A stretch of 64,000 nucleotides of DNA from Bacteroidales bacterium UBA6401. Its GTDB lineage: Bacteria > Bacteroidota > Bacteroidia > Bacteroidales > UBA932. Below, in pieces: positions 45,822 to 55,719 of the stretch. Position numbers and translations under genes: made by a program. The notes under the pieces were generated by a model that saw only the letters and a program-made list of their open reading frames with translations, was not told the origin of the DNA and did no database searches. The stretch's first letter is position 1, and each line of letters opens with the position of its first letter. Where the stretch lies: assembly GCA_002438635.1 (NCBI GenBank), contig DJPX01000042.1:1-64000 (forward strand). The letters are read 5' to 3'.

Positions 45822-48803
45822 ATGTTGTACAAACTAATACATAGGCCCATTGCTGTAACTTCCATTTTACTAGTTACCATAGTATTAGGAATAGTAAGTA
45901 TAAAGCGCTTGCCAGTTTCACTTATACCTGATATAGATATTCCGTATATCACCATTCAATTCAACTCTGCAGGGCTTTCAGCAAGGGAACTTTCTTCCAA
46001 CGTCATCCAAATAGTTAATGAGCAGTTAATGCAAACAGAAGGGCTTGAAAATATCGAGGCTCAATCTAATGATGGCGTTGCAACCATAAAACTAACATTC
46101 AGTCATAAAACCAATATGGATTATGCGCTAATCGAGGTAAACGAAAGAATCGATAGGTGCATGACTCGACTTGGTCAAACCTCAAGGCCAATAGTAAGAA
46201 AAAGCAACGCTTCTGATATTCCTGCATTTTATCTCAATCTCACCCTTACGCCTAACTCTCAAATAGAATTCAGCCAATTAAGTGATTATGCTCAGTCCGT
46301 CATATCGAAAAGACTCGAGCAGCTAAACGAAGTTTCTATGGTGGATGTAAGCGGATATGATACTAGGCAAATACAAATTATTCCTGACGCATCAAAACTA
46401 AAAGCCCTTGAAATAGACCAAGCCGCCTTCAACAAAGCGATACTACAATCAAACATAGAACTTAATTCACTTTCCATAAAAGATGGATATTATAGATACA
46501 ATGTTAAATTCGCATCAAAAATATCCAACATTCAAGATATAAAGAATATACGATTAAAGGTTAATAACTCTATTTATAAAGTTGAAGACTTGGCCCAAGT
46601 AGAGATGATGTCTCAAAGAAGACTTGGGATAACAGAATGCAATGGGAAAAGGAGCATCACTATGGCTGTCATCAAACAAAGTGATAGCAAAATGTCATCA
46701 TTGAAAGTTTCTGTAAAAAAGTTAATTGTCGAACTTGAATCTGCTTATCCTGGAATTGAATTTACTACTACTCAAGACCAAACTCAATTGCTAGAGTATT
46801 CCATTGATAACCTTATAAAAAATATAATTGCCGGCATTATAATAGCAAGTCTAATTATTTTCTTATTCATAAAAGATATTCGCTCGTCTGCCCTTGTATG
46901 CCTGACAATGCCTCTATCACTCATTTTTTCAATGGGTGTATTTTATCTGGTAGGGCTGTCACTAAACATCGTTTCTCTTTCTGGATTACTTTTAGGGATA
47001 GGAATGATGGCAGACAACACGATTATATTAATTGATAATATCACGTCCAAAGTATCTCAAGGAGCAAAACTTAAACAAGCCGTTTTAGATGGGACAAAAG
47101 ATGTGATAGGTCCTATGCTAAGTTCTGTACTTACAACATGCGCAGTATTTATTCCTCTTATATTTTTGAGTGGCATCGCCGGCAAGCTATTCTATGACCA
47201 AGCGATGGCCATTACCATAGTACTTCTTACTTCATATATTATAACCATCACTATAATACCTGTTTATTACTACTGGTGGTTTAAAAGAAAACCTGTAATA
47301 GCAAGAAAAGAAAGTAACAGAGATGAAAAGCTCACCCTATGGTTTATGAATCATTCACACTTTGCTTGGTCAATCATAACACTTTCTATATTAGGCATCT
47401 TTATATGTTTTAATAATATGGAGAAAGAGAAATTGCCTGCATTAACCAATACCAGCACCTTACTATACATTAATTGGAATGAGCAAATAGGCCTGAAAGA
47501 AAACATGGAAAGAGTGAAAATGCTCGAAGAATATATAAAACCCCAAGCGAGCAAATTCACATCGAGCATTGGAACACAGGATTTTATTCTCAAGCATGCA
47601 CACAGATTGAGTCCGAATGAATGCGAATTATATATCGAGTGCAGATCATCGAAAGAATTGGCCAAAATACAAAAACACATATCCGATTATCTACTAGGGC
47701 TGTTTCCTTTATGTGTAAAGGAATTTCGTCCGGCAAACAATATTCTAGAAGCCACACTTTCTAATGACCAAGCAAAACTCGTGGCAAAGGTGAGCATTTA
47801 TGATAATAACAAAATAGATAATATAAGAGACAATATTGACACGATAAAAACGGCCTTACCATTTGCCGAAATATCTGAAATTCCAAGTAAACAAGATATG
47901 CTGCTTACAGCTAAAGCTGACCTTCTCGCGCTTTATGGTATAAGTTATGCTGAATTGGCTTCTTGTCTAAAGAATGCATTCGGAGAAAATGTTTTGTTCT
48001 CATTCACACAAGCTGACCAGACTATTCCTATAGTTATCGGGAGCAATGCATGCTCTTTTGATGAAATATTAAATAATACGATTATACACAAAGGTGGTAT
48101 AGATATTCCAATATCATATCTACTCGATATAAGTGGTAGAGAAGACTTCAAAACCATCTATAGTGATGCATCTAGGGAGTATTATCCCATAAACCTTGAT
48201 ATTCCGAGTAAATTGGTTCCTCAAGCCATTAAAACTATAGATAAGGCCGTAGGACCTTCTAATGTTAGATATTCAGGTTCATTTTTTACAGACTCAAAGA
48301 TGGTTAAAGATCTGATTCTAATTCTAATAGTTGCTATCATCTTGCTCTACTTGATATTAGCTTGCCAATTCGAATCCTTTCTTCAACCGCTTCTTATCCT
48401 ATGTGAAGTCGGCGTAGATATTTTATTTTCGCTTATAGTCCTTTGGATCAGTGGCATAAGCATAAATCTTATGTCTATGATAGGTCTTGTGGTAGTGTGT
48501 GGTATTGTCATTAATGATTCCATTCTTAAAGTCGATAGTATAAACAAATTACGCAGAAACGGATTCACAACGAAAGATGCCGTTCTATTAGCAAGCAAGA
48601 AAAGGAAAAAAGCGATAATAATGACTTCTCTAACAACTATTTTCGCCATACTTCCTTTTATGGAAAGAGGTAATATGGGGGCTGATCTTCAATACCCTCT
48701 TATGTTAGTTATAGTCGCAGGCTTAACTGTAGGTACATTTGTAAGTCTATATATTTTACCAGCGTTATACTACTCTATTTATGGGAAAAACAAAAGGCAG
48801 TAA
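45822..48803 (+). CDS. RND efflux permease 1 (AcrB/MdtB-like)
   Basis: 993 aa, a full-length HAE-type RND pump with 12 predicted helices and two large periplasmic loops. Helix 4 has GIGMMADNTIILIDN, where AcrB has the D407-D408 pair; the AD-N form is common in non-AcrB members. Helix 10 reads VVVCGIVINDSILKVDS, without the AcrB-type Lys. The start RPIAVTSILLVTIVLG and PVSLIPDIDIPYITI are typical. It is driven by proton (or Na+) flow and should move the substrate from the periplasm or membrane to TolC. Its last 23 nt overlap the second permease gene, so both are made together. Confidence 0.93.
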   Translation: MLYKLIHRPIAVTSILLVTIVLGIVSIKRLPVSLIPDIDIPYITIQFNSAGLSARELSSNVIQIVNEQLMQTEGLENIEAQSNDGVATIKLTFSHKTNMDYALIEVNERIDRCMTRLGQTSRPIVRKSNASDIPAFYLNLTLTPNSQIEFSQLSDYAQSVISKRLEQLNEVSMVDVSGYDTRQIQIIPDASKLKALEIDQAAFNKAILQSNIELNSLSIKDGYYRYNVKFASKISNIQDIKNIRLKVNNSIYKVEDLAQVEMMSQRRLGITECNGKRSITMAVIKQSDSKMSSLKVSVKKLIVELESAYPGIEFTTTQDQTQLLEYSIDNLIKNIIAGIIIASLIIFLFIKDIRSSALVCLTMPLSLIFSMGVFYLVGLSLNIVSLSGLLLGIGMMADNTIILIDNITSKVSQGAKLKQAVLDGTKDVIGPMLSSVLTTCAVFIPLIFLSGIAGKLFYDQAMAITIVLLTSYIITITIIPVYYYWWFKRKPVIARKESNRDEKLTLWFMNHSHFAWSIITLSILGIFICFNNMEKEKLPALTNTSTLLYINWNEQIGLKENMERVKMLEEYIKPQASKFTSSIGTQDFILKHAHRLSPNECELYIECRSSKELAKIQKHISDYLLGLFPLCVKEFRPANNILEATLSNDQAKLVAKVSIYDNNKIDNIRDNIDTIKTALPFAEISEIPSKQDMLLTAKADLLALYGISYAELASCLKNAFGENVLFSFTQADQTIPIVIGSNACSFDEILNNTIIHKGGIDIPISYLLDISGREDFKTIYSDASREYYPINLDIPSKLVPQAIKTIDKAVGPSNVRYSGSFFTDSKMVKDLILILIVAIILLYLILACQFESFLQPLLILCEVGVDILFSLIVLWISGISINLMSMIGLVVVCGIVINDSILKVDSINKLRRNGFTTKDAVLLASKKRKKAIIMTSLTTIFAILPFMERGNMGADLQYPLMLVIVAGLTVGTFVSLYILPALYYSIYGKNKRQ

Positions 48804-51741
48804 AATATCTTCGTTTTCAGTTTTATTGATAATGGTGGCTTTGTCTTTTATAGGCATAGTATCCCTGCCTTTACTCAATTTGAGTTATACCCCAAGTCGA
48901 AAAGTTCACACTCTAACCGTATACTACTCGTACCCGGGAGCATCTCCTAAAACCGCCGAGAACGAGGTCACTTCTAAAATCGAAGGAATCCTAGCTTCGC
49001 TCGAAGGATGCGAAGCCACATCATCCGTTTCATATAAGGGTGGAGGCAGCGCATCAGTAAATATTTCCAATAAAATAGACATAGCCAAAAGCCGTCTTGA
49101 ATTATCTTCAGCTTTAAGAAATCTATGGAACACTTTACCTGAAGGCGTCTTATTTCCGGAGATTTCCCTTAACACAAGAGGTAAAAGCAATGAAACAGCC
49201 ATTTCATATACCATAAAAAGTGCACTTTCTTCAATGGAAATAGAAGAATATGCTTCAAAGAATATACTTCCATACATTTCCTCAATTAAAGGAGTCGAAA
49301 CAGCCACTCTTACAGGTGCAACACCTTATATATACGAAGTACGTTACGATACTCCCCTATGCCGTTCATTTAACATTTCATCGTCAGAAATAGTCTCCGC
49401 AATTAGAAATAATTACGATATATCATATTTAGGATACATCAATGACAACTCTCACCTTGTATCTGTTGCTCTAAATTGTATAACTGATAATATTGAAAAT
49501 ATGCCCATAAAAAAGGTAGGAGAGAAAATCATACATCTTGGTGAAATAGCACAATGCAGATACAAAGAGGCCGAAGTATCTTCATACTATAGGGTTAATG
49601 GACTCAATACCATTAATCTAATAATTAGCCTTACTGATGACACTAATTTAATCACCACTACCAATGCCATAAAGAAAGAGATGCTTAGGCTTTCGGAAAA
49701 CATGCCAGACGAACTAACATTTAACATCTCTTATGACTCATCCGATTATATTAAAGCCGAACTAAAAAAAATCTTCTTTCGCATCGGGTTGTGCGTCTTG
49801 ATCCTCCTTCTTTTTGTCTACCTCGCATACAGGTCCATAAAATATTTATTGATAATCATTTTTACATTATTCACAAATATATTGAGTTCACTTTCAGTCT
49901 ATGCATTTTTAGGCATTGACATAAATATATATACACTTGCAGGTATAACTGTAGCCCTAGGTATAGTTATAGACTCTTCTATTGTCATGATAGATCATTA
50001 TCGCAGGTACCATGACAGGAAAGTGTTCTTTAGTCTATTGGCTGCTATTTTAACCGATGTAATAGCACTCCTGCTAGTCTTCATTCTGCCAGAAAGTGAA
50101 ACTATCAATCTTTCAGATTTTATATGGGCCATAGTGCTTAATCTTGGCATTTCGCTATGCGTAGCAGTGCTATTCATCCCTGCTCTTATGGAATATCTGC
50201 CACTCTCCGACACAAAATCAGAGGGAAATAATCACTTTTATTCTAAGGTATACCATAAATACATCTGTTGGGCGGCAAGACATAAATGGGTATTCATAGT
50301 AGTTATTTTGTGTACAACAGCATTGTCTTTTATCCCATTCTATAGGAACATAGATAAAATGAGTTTTTACAGGCAGCCCGAGAATAAAGTTCTACACATA
50401 AAAGCCTCAATGGGAGAAGAGTGTAGCATACTACAACTCAACGAAGTTATCAAGTCTATGGAGAATTATCTATCGGGCTTCGAGCAGATTAAATCATACA
50501 TTACCCATATAGACTCAAAACCATCCGCAACAATAGATATTACATTTTTTCCGGAATGGGAAAACACCTCTTTTCCAGCAGAATTACAGTCTATGGTCAC
50601 ATCCATGGCTATGGATTTCGGAGGGGCCAATTGGCAAGTATATGGCATAACAGAAAACTCATTCAATAACAACATCTCCACATATAACAAATCCCAGCGC
50701 ATTACACTATCCGGATATAACTATGATAAGCTATTGAATTATGCGTCTAAACTTATCAATTATCTTTCTAATAACAATAGAGTAAGCGAGCCTGAGATTT
50801 GGAGCGCCAGTTGGAGTGGTGCTCCAAAAACAGAACTAATATGGAAATATAACATGGAAAATATGGCACTCTATGGACTAACGCCCGCTGTATTTCACGC
50901 CGACCTAACTGAAGCTTTATATAAAAGAAATATTGGCAACCTTCCCATTTCTGGGCAAATGGCAGAAACTATCTTAGTGTCATCGGATTATGACGAGTAT
51001 GATCTTTGGACCCTGTCTCAGAAACTTTCGTCATTTGGCAAAGTAGAAAAGAGTAAAAGTAATCTTAACATTTATAAATATGACCAATCATATATAGTTA
51101 ATGTATGCTATGATTTTATAGGCACCTATGAACTTGCTCAAAAAGTGGCAGAATCGGCAACCAAATATATGAATACTCAGGTTCTTCCTTTAGGGTATGA
51201 AGCAAAAACACCTGAATATTATAGGTTTGATCAAAACAAAAAGCACTATTGGTGGCTAATAGGCATAATAATAGTCTCGTTATTTGTCATGCTATGTGCA
51301 GCCTTTGAATCCATACGACTACCATTTGCCGTCATTCTTACTATTCCAGTTTCCTTCATAGGTCCTTTTTTAATTTTCGCCTTTTCCAATTTCACTTTCG
51401 ACCAAGGAGGATTCGCTGCCCTAATTATGCTATGCGCACTAACAATTAATGCTGGTATATACCTAATCTGTACATACTTAGGGCATAATGGCGGATGCGC
51501 CACCTCGCGATATATTACGGCATTTGATTTTAAAATCAAAGCTATAATCCTTACTGTAATTTCTACAGTTCTAGGACTTATTCCTTTTCTAACAGATGGG
51601 CCAGAGGAAGTGTTCTGGTTCGATTTTGCGCTAGGGACCATAAGCGGTATGCTACTTTCATTAATCGCAGTCATTTTCGTTCTCCCTGCATTTGTTATAA
51701 AAAGAAATGAGGTCCAGCAAAACGCCAGACCTCAGGAATGA
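48781..51741 (+). CDS. RND efflux permease 2, divergent
   Basis: 986 aa. The RND layout is clear (N-terminal helix, PLLNLSYTPSRKVHTLTVYY, loop, helix block with LGIVIDSSIVMIDH in helix 4, C-terminal helix block), but the sequence is far from permease 1. Helix 10 reads ALIMLCALTINAGIYLICTY, with no acidic or basic residue, and helix 4 keeps one Asp. It overlaps permease 1 by 23 nt. Two different permeases with one adaptor recall MdtBC-type mixed trimers; this one may be the less energised partner, which is inference. Its 3' end carries a terminator for the facing operon. Confidence 0.88.
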   Translation: MGKTKGSKISSFSVLLIMVALSFIGIVSLPLLNLSYTPSRKVHTLTVYYSYPGASPKTAENEVTSKIEGILASLEGCEATSSVSYKGGGSASVNISNKIDIAKSRLELSSALRNLWNTLPEGVLFPEISLNTRGKSNETAISYTIKSALSSMEIEEYASKNILPYISSIKGVETATLTGATPYIYEVRYDTPLCRSFNISSSEIVSAIRNNYDISYLGYINDNSHLVSVALNCITDNIENMPIKKVGEKIIHLGEIAQCRYKEAEVSSYYRVNGLNTINLIISLTDDTNLITTTNAIKKEMLRLSENMPDELTFNISYDSSDYIKAELKKIFFRIGLCVLILLLFVYLAYRSIKYLLIIIFTLFTNILSSLSVYAFLGIDINIYTLAGITVALGIVIDSSIVMIDHYRRYHDRKVFFSLLAAILTDVIALLLVFILPESETINLSDFIWAIVLNLGISLCVAVLFIPALMEYLPLSDTKSEGNNHFYSKVYHKYICWAARHKWVFIVVILCTTALSFIPFYRNIDKMSFYRQPENKVLHIKASMGEECSILQLNEVIKSMENYLSGFEQIKSYITHIDSKPSATIDITFFPEWENTSFPAELQSMVTSMAMDFGGANWQVYGITENSFNNNISTYNKSQRITLSGYNYDKLLNYASKLINYLSNNNRVSEPEIWSASWSGAPKTELIWKYNMENMALYGLTPAVFHADLTEALYKRNIGNLPISGQMAETILVSSDYDEYDLWTLSQKLSSFGKVEKSKSNLNIYKYDQSYIVNVCYDFIGTYELAQKVAESATKYMNTQVLPLGYEAKTPEYYRFDQNKKHYWWLIGIIIVSLFVMLCAAFESIRLPFAVILTIPVSFIGPFLIFAFSNFTFDQGGFAALIMLCALTINAGIYLICTYLGHNGGCATSRYITAFDFKIKAIILTVISTVLGLIPFLTDGPEEVFWFDFALGTISGMLLSLIAVIFVLPAFVIKRNEVQQNARPQE
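51708..51734 (-). terminator. Terminator of the glucan PUL, inside the end of the RND permease 2 gene
   Basis: TGAGGTC (51708-51714) pairs with GACCTCA (51728-51734); the minus strand then runs into TTTCTTTTTATAAC. The GH3 stop lies about 18 nt upstream on that strand. Only 10 nt separate the two convergent genes. Confidence 0.6.
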
Positions 51742-51751
51742 TAAACACAAC

Positions 51752-54055
51752 TCACATTATTAGAAGCTCGAAACTTGCGCTGTTTTTCGTAGTGGAATCT
51801 CCACCTATGAAGACTCTGAATTCTCCACTTTCTGCTCCATATTCCATTTGCTGATTCCAAAATTTCAATGCATCAGTCGAAATTTCAAAAGACACCACTC
51901 TACTTTCGCCCGGAGCAAGGCTAACCTTTTCAAAGCCCTTCAACTCTTTGAGTGGACGAGACACACTCGCCTTAACATCTTGTATATACATCTGAACCAC
52001 CTCTTTACCCATAACCTTTCCAGTGTTTTTCACCTCTACAGATGCTTTTATGTTACCGGTACCTGACATCGAATCACTTGACAACTGAACAGGTCCATAC
52101 TCAAAAGTAGTATAACTGAGTCCATAACCAAAAGGATAAACAGGATCATTATCCACGTCTAGATAATTTGAGCGAAATTTTATAAACCACTTACCCTTGC
52201 CATCAGGTCCTTCAAGAGGGCGACCTGTATTTTTATGAGCGTAATAAAGAGGGATTTGCCCCACATTTTTAGGGAATGTCATGGCCAATTTTCCTGATGG
52301 ATTCACATCTCCGAACAGCACATCCGCTATAGAATAGCCTGCTTCACTGCCACCAAACCACACATTCAAGATAGCAGGGACATTTTCCGACTCCCATTCT
52401 ATGGTAAGCGGTCGCCCATCAAAAAGCACGAGGACAAGTGGTTTACCTAACTTTAACAACTCCTTCAAGAGGGTCTTCTGCACATCTGGAATGCTTATAT
52501 CACTCCTAGAAGAACTCTCGCCTGACATCTCAGAAGACTCTCCAAGAGCGGCAACTACCACATCGCTCCTTTTTGCTACCTTAATAGCTTCTTTTAGTAA
52601 ATCATCATCGCTTCTATTATCTCTTCCCAATTCTCTACCAAACATGGTGGAACGCATCTCCAGAGCATAATCAGAACAGAGATTACTTCCTTTTGCATAA
52701 AGGACTTTAACATTAGGACCAGCGACAGCTTTAAGTCCGTCCAGCAAAGTAACACACTCGCTATGACGCGCTGCCACGCTCCATGTCCCAGCCATATTCT
52801 CTGCTGTGGCCGCCAATGGTCCCACAACTGCTACAGTTCCATTTCTTTTTAATGGAAGCACACCCTCGTTTTTCAATAGCACATACGAATCGGCTGATAT
52901 TCTACGAGCCGCGGCGCGAAATTCCGCGCAACGAAGTAAACTATCAGCCTGCTTTTCGCGGCAGAATTTATAAGGGTCTTTGAATAAGCCAAGTTTATAC
53001 TTAGCTTCAAGAACACGACGGCATGAGCGATCAATATCTTTTATGCTTACTTCGCCTTTGTCAAGCGCTAATTTGAGTTGTGAAGAAAAGCTTTCAGAAA
53101 CCATATCCATATCCACCCCGGCCTTTAATGCCTTGACAGCCACCTCGTGGAAATCTCCCACACCATGAGCCATGCATTCGTAAATTCCAGTATAGTCTGT
53201 AACCACAAATCCGTTCCACCCCCACTGGTCACGCAGCACATCGGTTAATAACCACTTATTTACTGTGGCAGGGACATCATCCACAACATTAAATGAAGCC
53301 ATAAAACTACCAGCACCGGCATCGGCTGCAGCCTTGTACCCTGTCATATACTCATTGAACATACGCTGATGTGACATATCTACTGTATTATAATCTCGAC
53401 CAGCCTCTGCTCCGCCATAAAGGGCAAAGTGCTTAACACACGCCATTATCTGATTATCTTTTGAGTACTGTTGACCCGGGCGACCCTGATAACCATATAC
53501 CATGGCCCTTGCTATACATTCATTTAGATATGGATCCTCTCCATTGCCCTCACTTACACGTCCCCATCTGGGATCTCTACTTAGATCAACCATAGGACTG
53601 AAGGTCCACGAAATTCCATCCGAAGATGCTTCGCTGGCAGCAATTCTCGCTGACTCTTCTACAGCATTCATATCGAAAGAGCAGGCCAATCCCAGCGGTA
53701 TCGGAAAAACCGTTTCATAACCATGAATCACATCCATACCGAAGATAAGTGGAATGCCAAGCCTTGATTTTTCCACTGCAATTTGCTGATATTTACGGAT
53801 TTCAGCGGCACCTTTTACATTGAATAGACCACCTATCTGACCACCGGCAATTCGCTGATCAACATTAACACTCTTCCCTTCTCCAGTTACAATGGTGCCG
53901 GCAACAGGGAGATTTAACTGGCCAATCTTCTCTTCCACAGTCATCTGCTTCATCAATGAATCTATAAAGGCAGACATCTCCTTATTAGGTTCATTTTCCG
54001 AAACACAGGCAATCATCGATGTAGCAATAATTAGAACGCCAAGTATTTTTTTCAT
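51752..54055 (-). CDS. bglX: Glycoside hydrolase family 3 beta-glucosidase (BglX type), lipoprotein
   Basis: 767 aa with lipobox SMIAC (Cys17). The GH3 barrel contains KHFALYGG and the nucleophile motif FVVTDYTG with Asp287; the C-terminal GH3 domain and FnIII-like domain follow (YPFGYGLSYTTFEY). It should hydrolyse gluco-oligosaccharides in the periplasm to glucose. It is the last gene of the PUL, 12 nt after the second GH144-type gene. As I recall, the B. thetaiotaomicron GH3 enzyme BT_3567, beside a GH144 gene, acts on beta-1,2-gluco-oligosaccharides, which guides the substrate guess here. Confidence 0.92.
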   Translation of the reverse strand: MKKILGVLIIATSMIACVSENEPNKEMSAFIDSLMKQMTVEEKIGQLNLPVAGTIVTGEGKSVNVDQRIAGGQIGGLFNVKGAAEIRKYQQIAVEKSRLGIPLIFGMDVIHGYETVFPIPLGLACSFDMNAVEESARIAASEASSDGISWTFSPMVDLSRDPRWGRVSEGNGEDPYLNECIARAMVYGYQGRPGQQYSKDNQIMACVKHFALYGGAEAGRDYNTVDMSHQRMFNEYMTGYKAAADAGAGSFMASFNVVDDVPATVNKWLLTDVLRDQWGWNGFVVTDYTGIYECMAHGVGDFHEVAVKALKAGVDMDMVSESFSSQLKLALDKGEVSIKDIDRSCRRVLEAKYKLGLFKDPYKFCREKQADSLLRCAEFRAAARRISADSYVLLKNEGVLPLKRNGTVAVVGPLAATAENMAGTWSVAARHSECVTLLDGLKAVAGPNVKVLYAKGSNLCSDYALEMRSTMFGRELGRDNRSDDDLLKEAIKVAKRSDVVVAALGESSEMSGESSSRSDISIPDVQKTLLKELLKLGKPLVLVLFDGRPLTIEWESENVPAILNVWFGGSEAGYSIADVLFGDVNPSGKLAMTFPKNVGQIPLYYAHKNTGRPLEGPDGKGKWFIKFRSNYLDVDNDPVYPFGYGLSYTTFEYGPVQLSSDSMSGTGNIKASVEVKNTGKVMGKEVVQMYIQDVKASVSRPLKELKGFEKVSLAPGESRVVSFEISTDALKFWNQQMEYGAESGEFRVFIGGDSTTKNSASFELLIM

Positions 54056-54067
54056 ATTTTGTATTAA

Positions 54068-55660
54068 TTATTTATAAGTGAATCCAAGTTTTTCAAGACC
54101 GCGCTGCACATCTTCGTTTCGCATAAAGCAATTCCAAAGTAGTCCGGTCTTATAGTTTTCCATCATAATAACGATTGGCCCTTGATCTATGGCAATGTAA
54201 GATGAAGCGAACCATTGCTGCTTAAGAGCAAAGGCGTCTTTAAAGCCATACTCTCCCCACAGTCTATCTCCTAGTACATAATAAAAGTATTCCATAGCAT
54301 CACGGGAATGTTCAGGGACATAAGGGAAATCAGCAAGAGCTGCAGTAGGCGCGACTGTTCCGGTGTCATTAGAAGGCGATGAAGCGGTATATCCTTTATA
54401 ATAATCCGATGCTGTTAGGCCCCAACATGATGAACTATATCCGTTATCACCCTTAGACGAAGCACAATAGTTATAATTGGCCAAAGCATGCGTTGTATTA
54501 ATATCCCAATAGTCCCCGTATTTGTCTTCCAGTTTGCGAGGATCCAGCCCTAAAAAAGAATAATGCGCAAAGAACATAGGAGATTTAGGGTTAAATGTAA
54601 TCTTCCCGCCATTTGCCCATCCATCATCGTAAACATCTTTTTCAATAGAATAAGTCGGTGAAGCGGCTGCTAAAATATAAGTAATTAGACCTTCATTCCA
54701 GCCGGAAATAGGCATATTCATCTTCCATCCATAATTTTCGGACCAATGCCAGAAGAGTTTTTTCTGTCCTCCGTTTTGAAACCATGTCCACTCGACTTCC
54801 TCCCAAAGTCGCTGGATTCTGCTTCGTATTTCGCTCTCAATGGCATCTTCCTTTGAGAAATATTCTTTTACAGCCAGTAGTCCTTCTATCATAAACGCGG
54901 TTTCCACTAAATCGGCACCATCGTCATAGGTGCTAAATGCTTTTACCGCACCACTTTGTCCATCGAGCCAATGGGGCCAAGCACCATGAAAGCGCTGTGC
55001 TTTTTCGCCCAAGAAAGTAACTATTTTTAGAATCTGCTGAGCCCCCTGTTCTCTTGTTATCCACCCATGTTCTATGCCAATGGGAATACACATCACCCCA
55101 AATCCGGATCCTCCAATAGTAACTGTGTTCTCGGAACCTAATCTTTCCCTTGCAAGTCCGCTTACCGGGTGTGCATAATCCCAGAAATATGAAAAAGTGG
55201 TTTTCTGCACTTTTTCGAAAAGCTCTTCTTCAGAGATTCTTTCGAATTTGTCAGATGGATCATATTCTGTTACAAAAGAGAAGCTATAGTCTTCAGTAAA
55301 TTGAACTCCCAGGTTCTCTCCCTTATATAATCTAAAAGTAATCTTCTTAAAGTAAGGCAAAGTGGTATTGGATTTAATATGAAGCTCTTCCCCATTTACA
55401 TATAGGTCAAAATCCGATAAGGACGCTCCGCTACAAGTTAGCCGATTAGAGTTAAAACTGGTAAAGTCAAGATTTTTTGTGAATGTAAGCACATATTCCA
55501 CATCACCTGAAACGCCTGTCGGAACTTTTGTAAGTGGTATAACCTTACCATTAAAACTAATTGATACTAACTGCACCTTTTCTATCTTCACTTCCTCCTT
55601 TAAGGAAGAACATGAAAATAGCGAAAGCAACGAAAGAAATAATCCAAATATTTTCTTCAT
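54068..55660 (-). CDS. Glycoamylase-like/GH144-type endo-glucanase lipoprotein (downstream copy)
   Basis: 530 aa from the ATG at 55660 (2 codons after the first ATG). The lipobox is LSLFSC. An N-terminal Ig-like region of about 130 residues precedes the (alpha/alpha)6 Glycoamylase domain (PF10091), recognised by FSYFWDYAHPVSGLARER, FHGAWPHWLDG, LFWHWSENYGWKMNMPI and the end AIDQGPIVIMMENYKTG. GH144 endo-beta-1,2-glucanases belong to this family. It probably cuts the polymer at the surface or in the periplasm. A second, related enzyme (61150-62742) heads the operon; both keep the same conserved blocks. Confidence 0.88.
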   Translation of the reverse strand: MKKIFGLFLSLLSLFSCSSLKEEVKIEKVQLVSISFNGKVIPLTKVPTGVSGDVEYVLTFTKNLDFTSFNSNRLTCSGASLSDFDLYVNGEELHIKSNTTLPYFKKITFRLYKGENLGVQFTEDYSFSFVTEYDPSDKFERISEEELFEKVQKTTFSYFWDYAHPVSGLARERLGSENTVTIGGSGFGVMCIPIGIEHGWITREQGAQQILKIVTFLGEKAQRFHGAWPHWLDGQSGAVKAFSTYDDGADLVETAFMIEGLLAVKEYFSKEDAIESEIRSRIQRLWEEVEWTWFQNGGQKKLFWHWSENYGWKMNMPISGWNEGLITYILAAASPTYSIEKDVYDDGWANGGKITFNPKSPMFFAHYSFLGLDPRKLEDKYGDYWDINTTHALANYNYCASSKGDNGYSSSCWGLTASDYYKGYTASSPSNDTGTVAPTAALADFPYVPEHSRDAMEYFYYVLGDRLWGEYGFKDAFALKQQWFASSYIAIDQGPIVIMMENYKTGLLWNCFMRNEDVQRGLEKLGFTYK

Positions 55661-55680
55661 TAACAAAATTTAACCAATTT

Positions 55681-55709
55681 AATGGCAAGCCCTATGAGGG
55701 CCTGCCATT
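55681..55709 (-). terminator. Intercistronic hairpin, possible partial terminator
   Basis: AATGGCAAGCCC pairs with GGGCCTGCCATT (one A-C mismatch) between the LamG-like and glucanase genes. The minus-strand T content after it is modest (AAATTGG), so it may only reduce downstream expression or protect the susCD mRNA end. Confidence 0.4.
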
Positions 55710-55719
55710 AAATTATAAA

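Noticed and set aside
45822..48803. Loss of the proton relay in permease 1 (Asp-Asn instead of Asp-Asp, no helix-10 Lys)
   Set aside because: This pattern is common in active RND pumps outside the AcrB group, so it is not evidence of inactivity.
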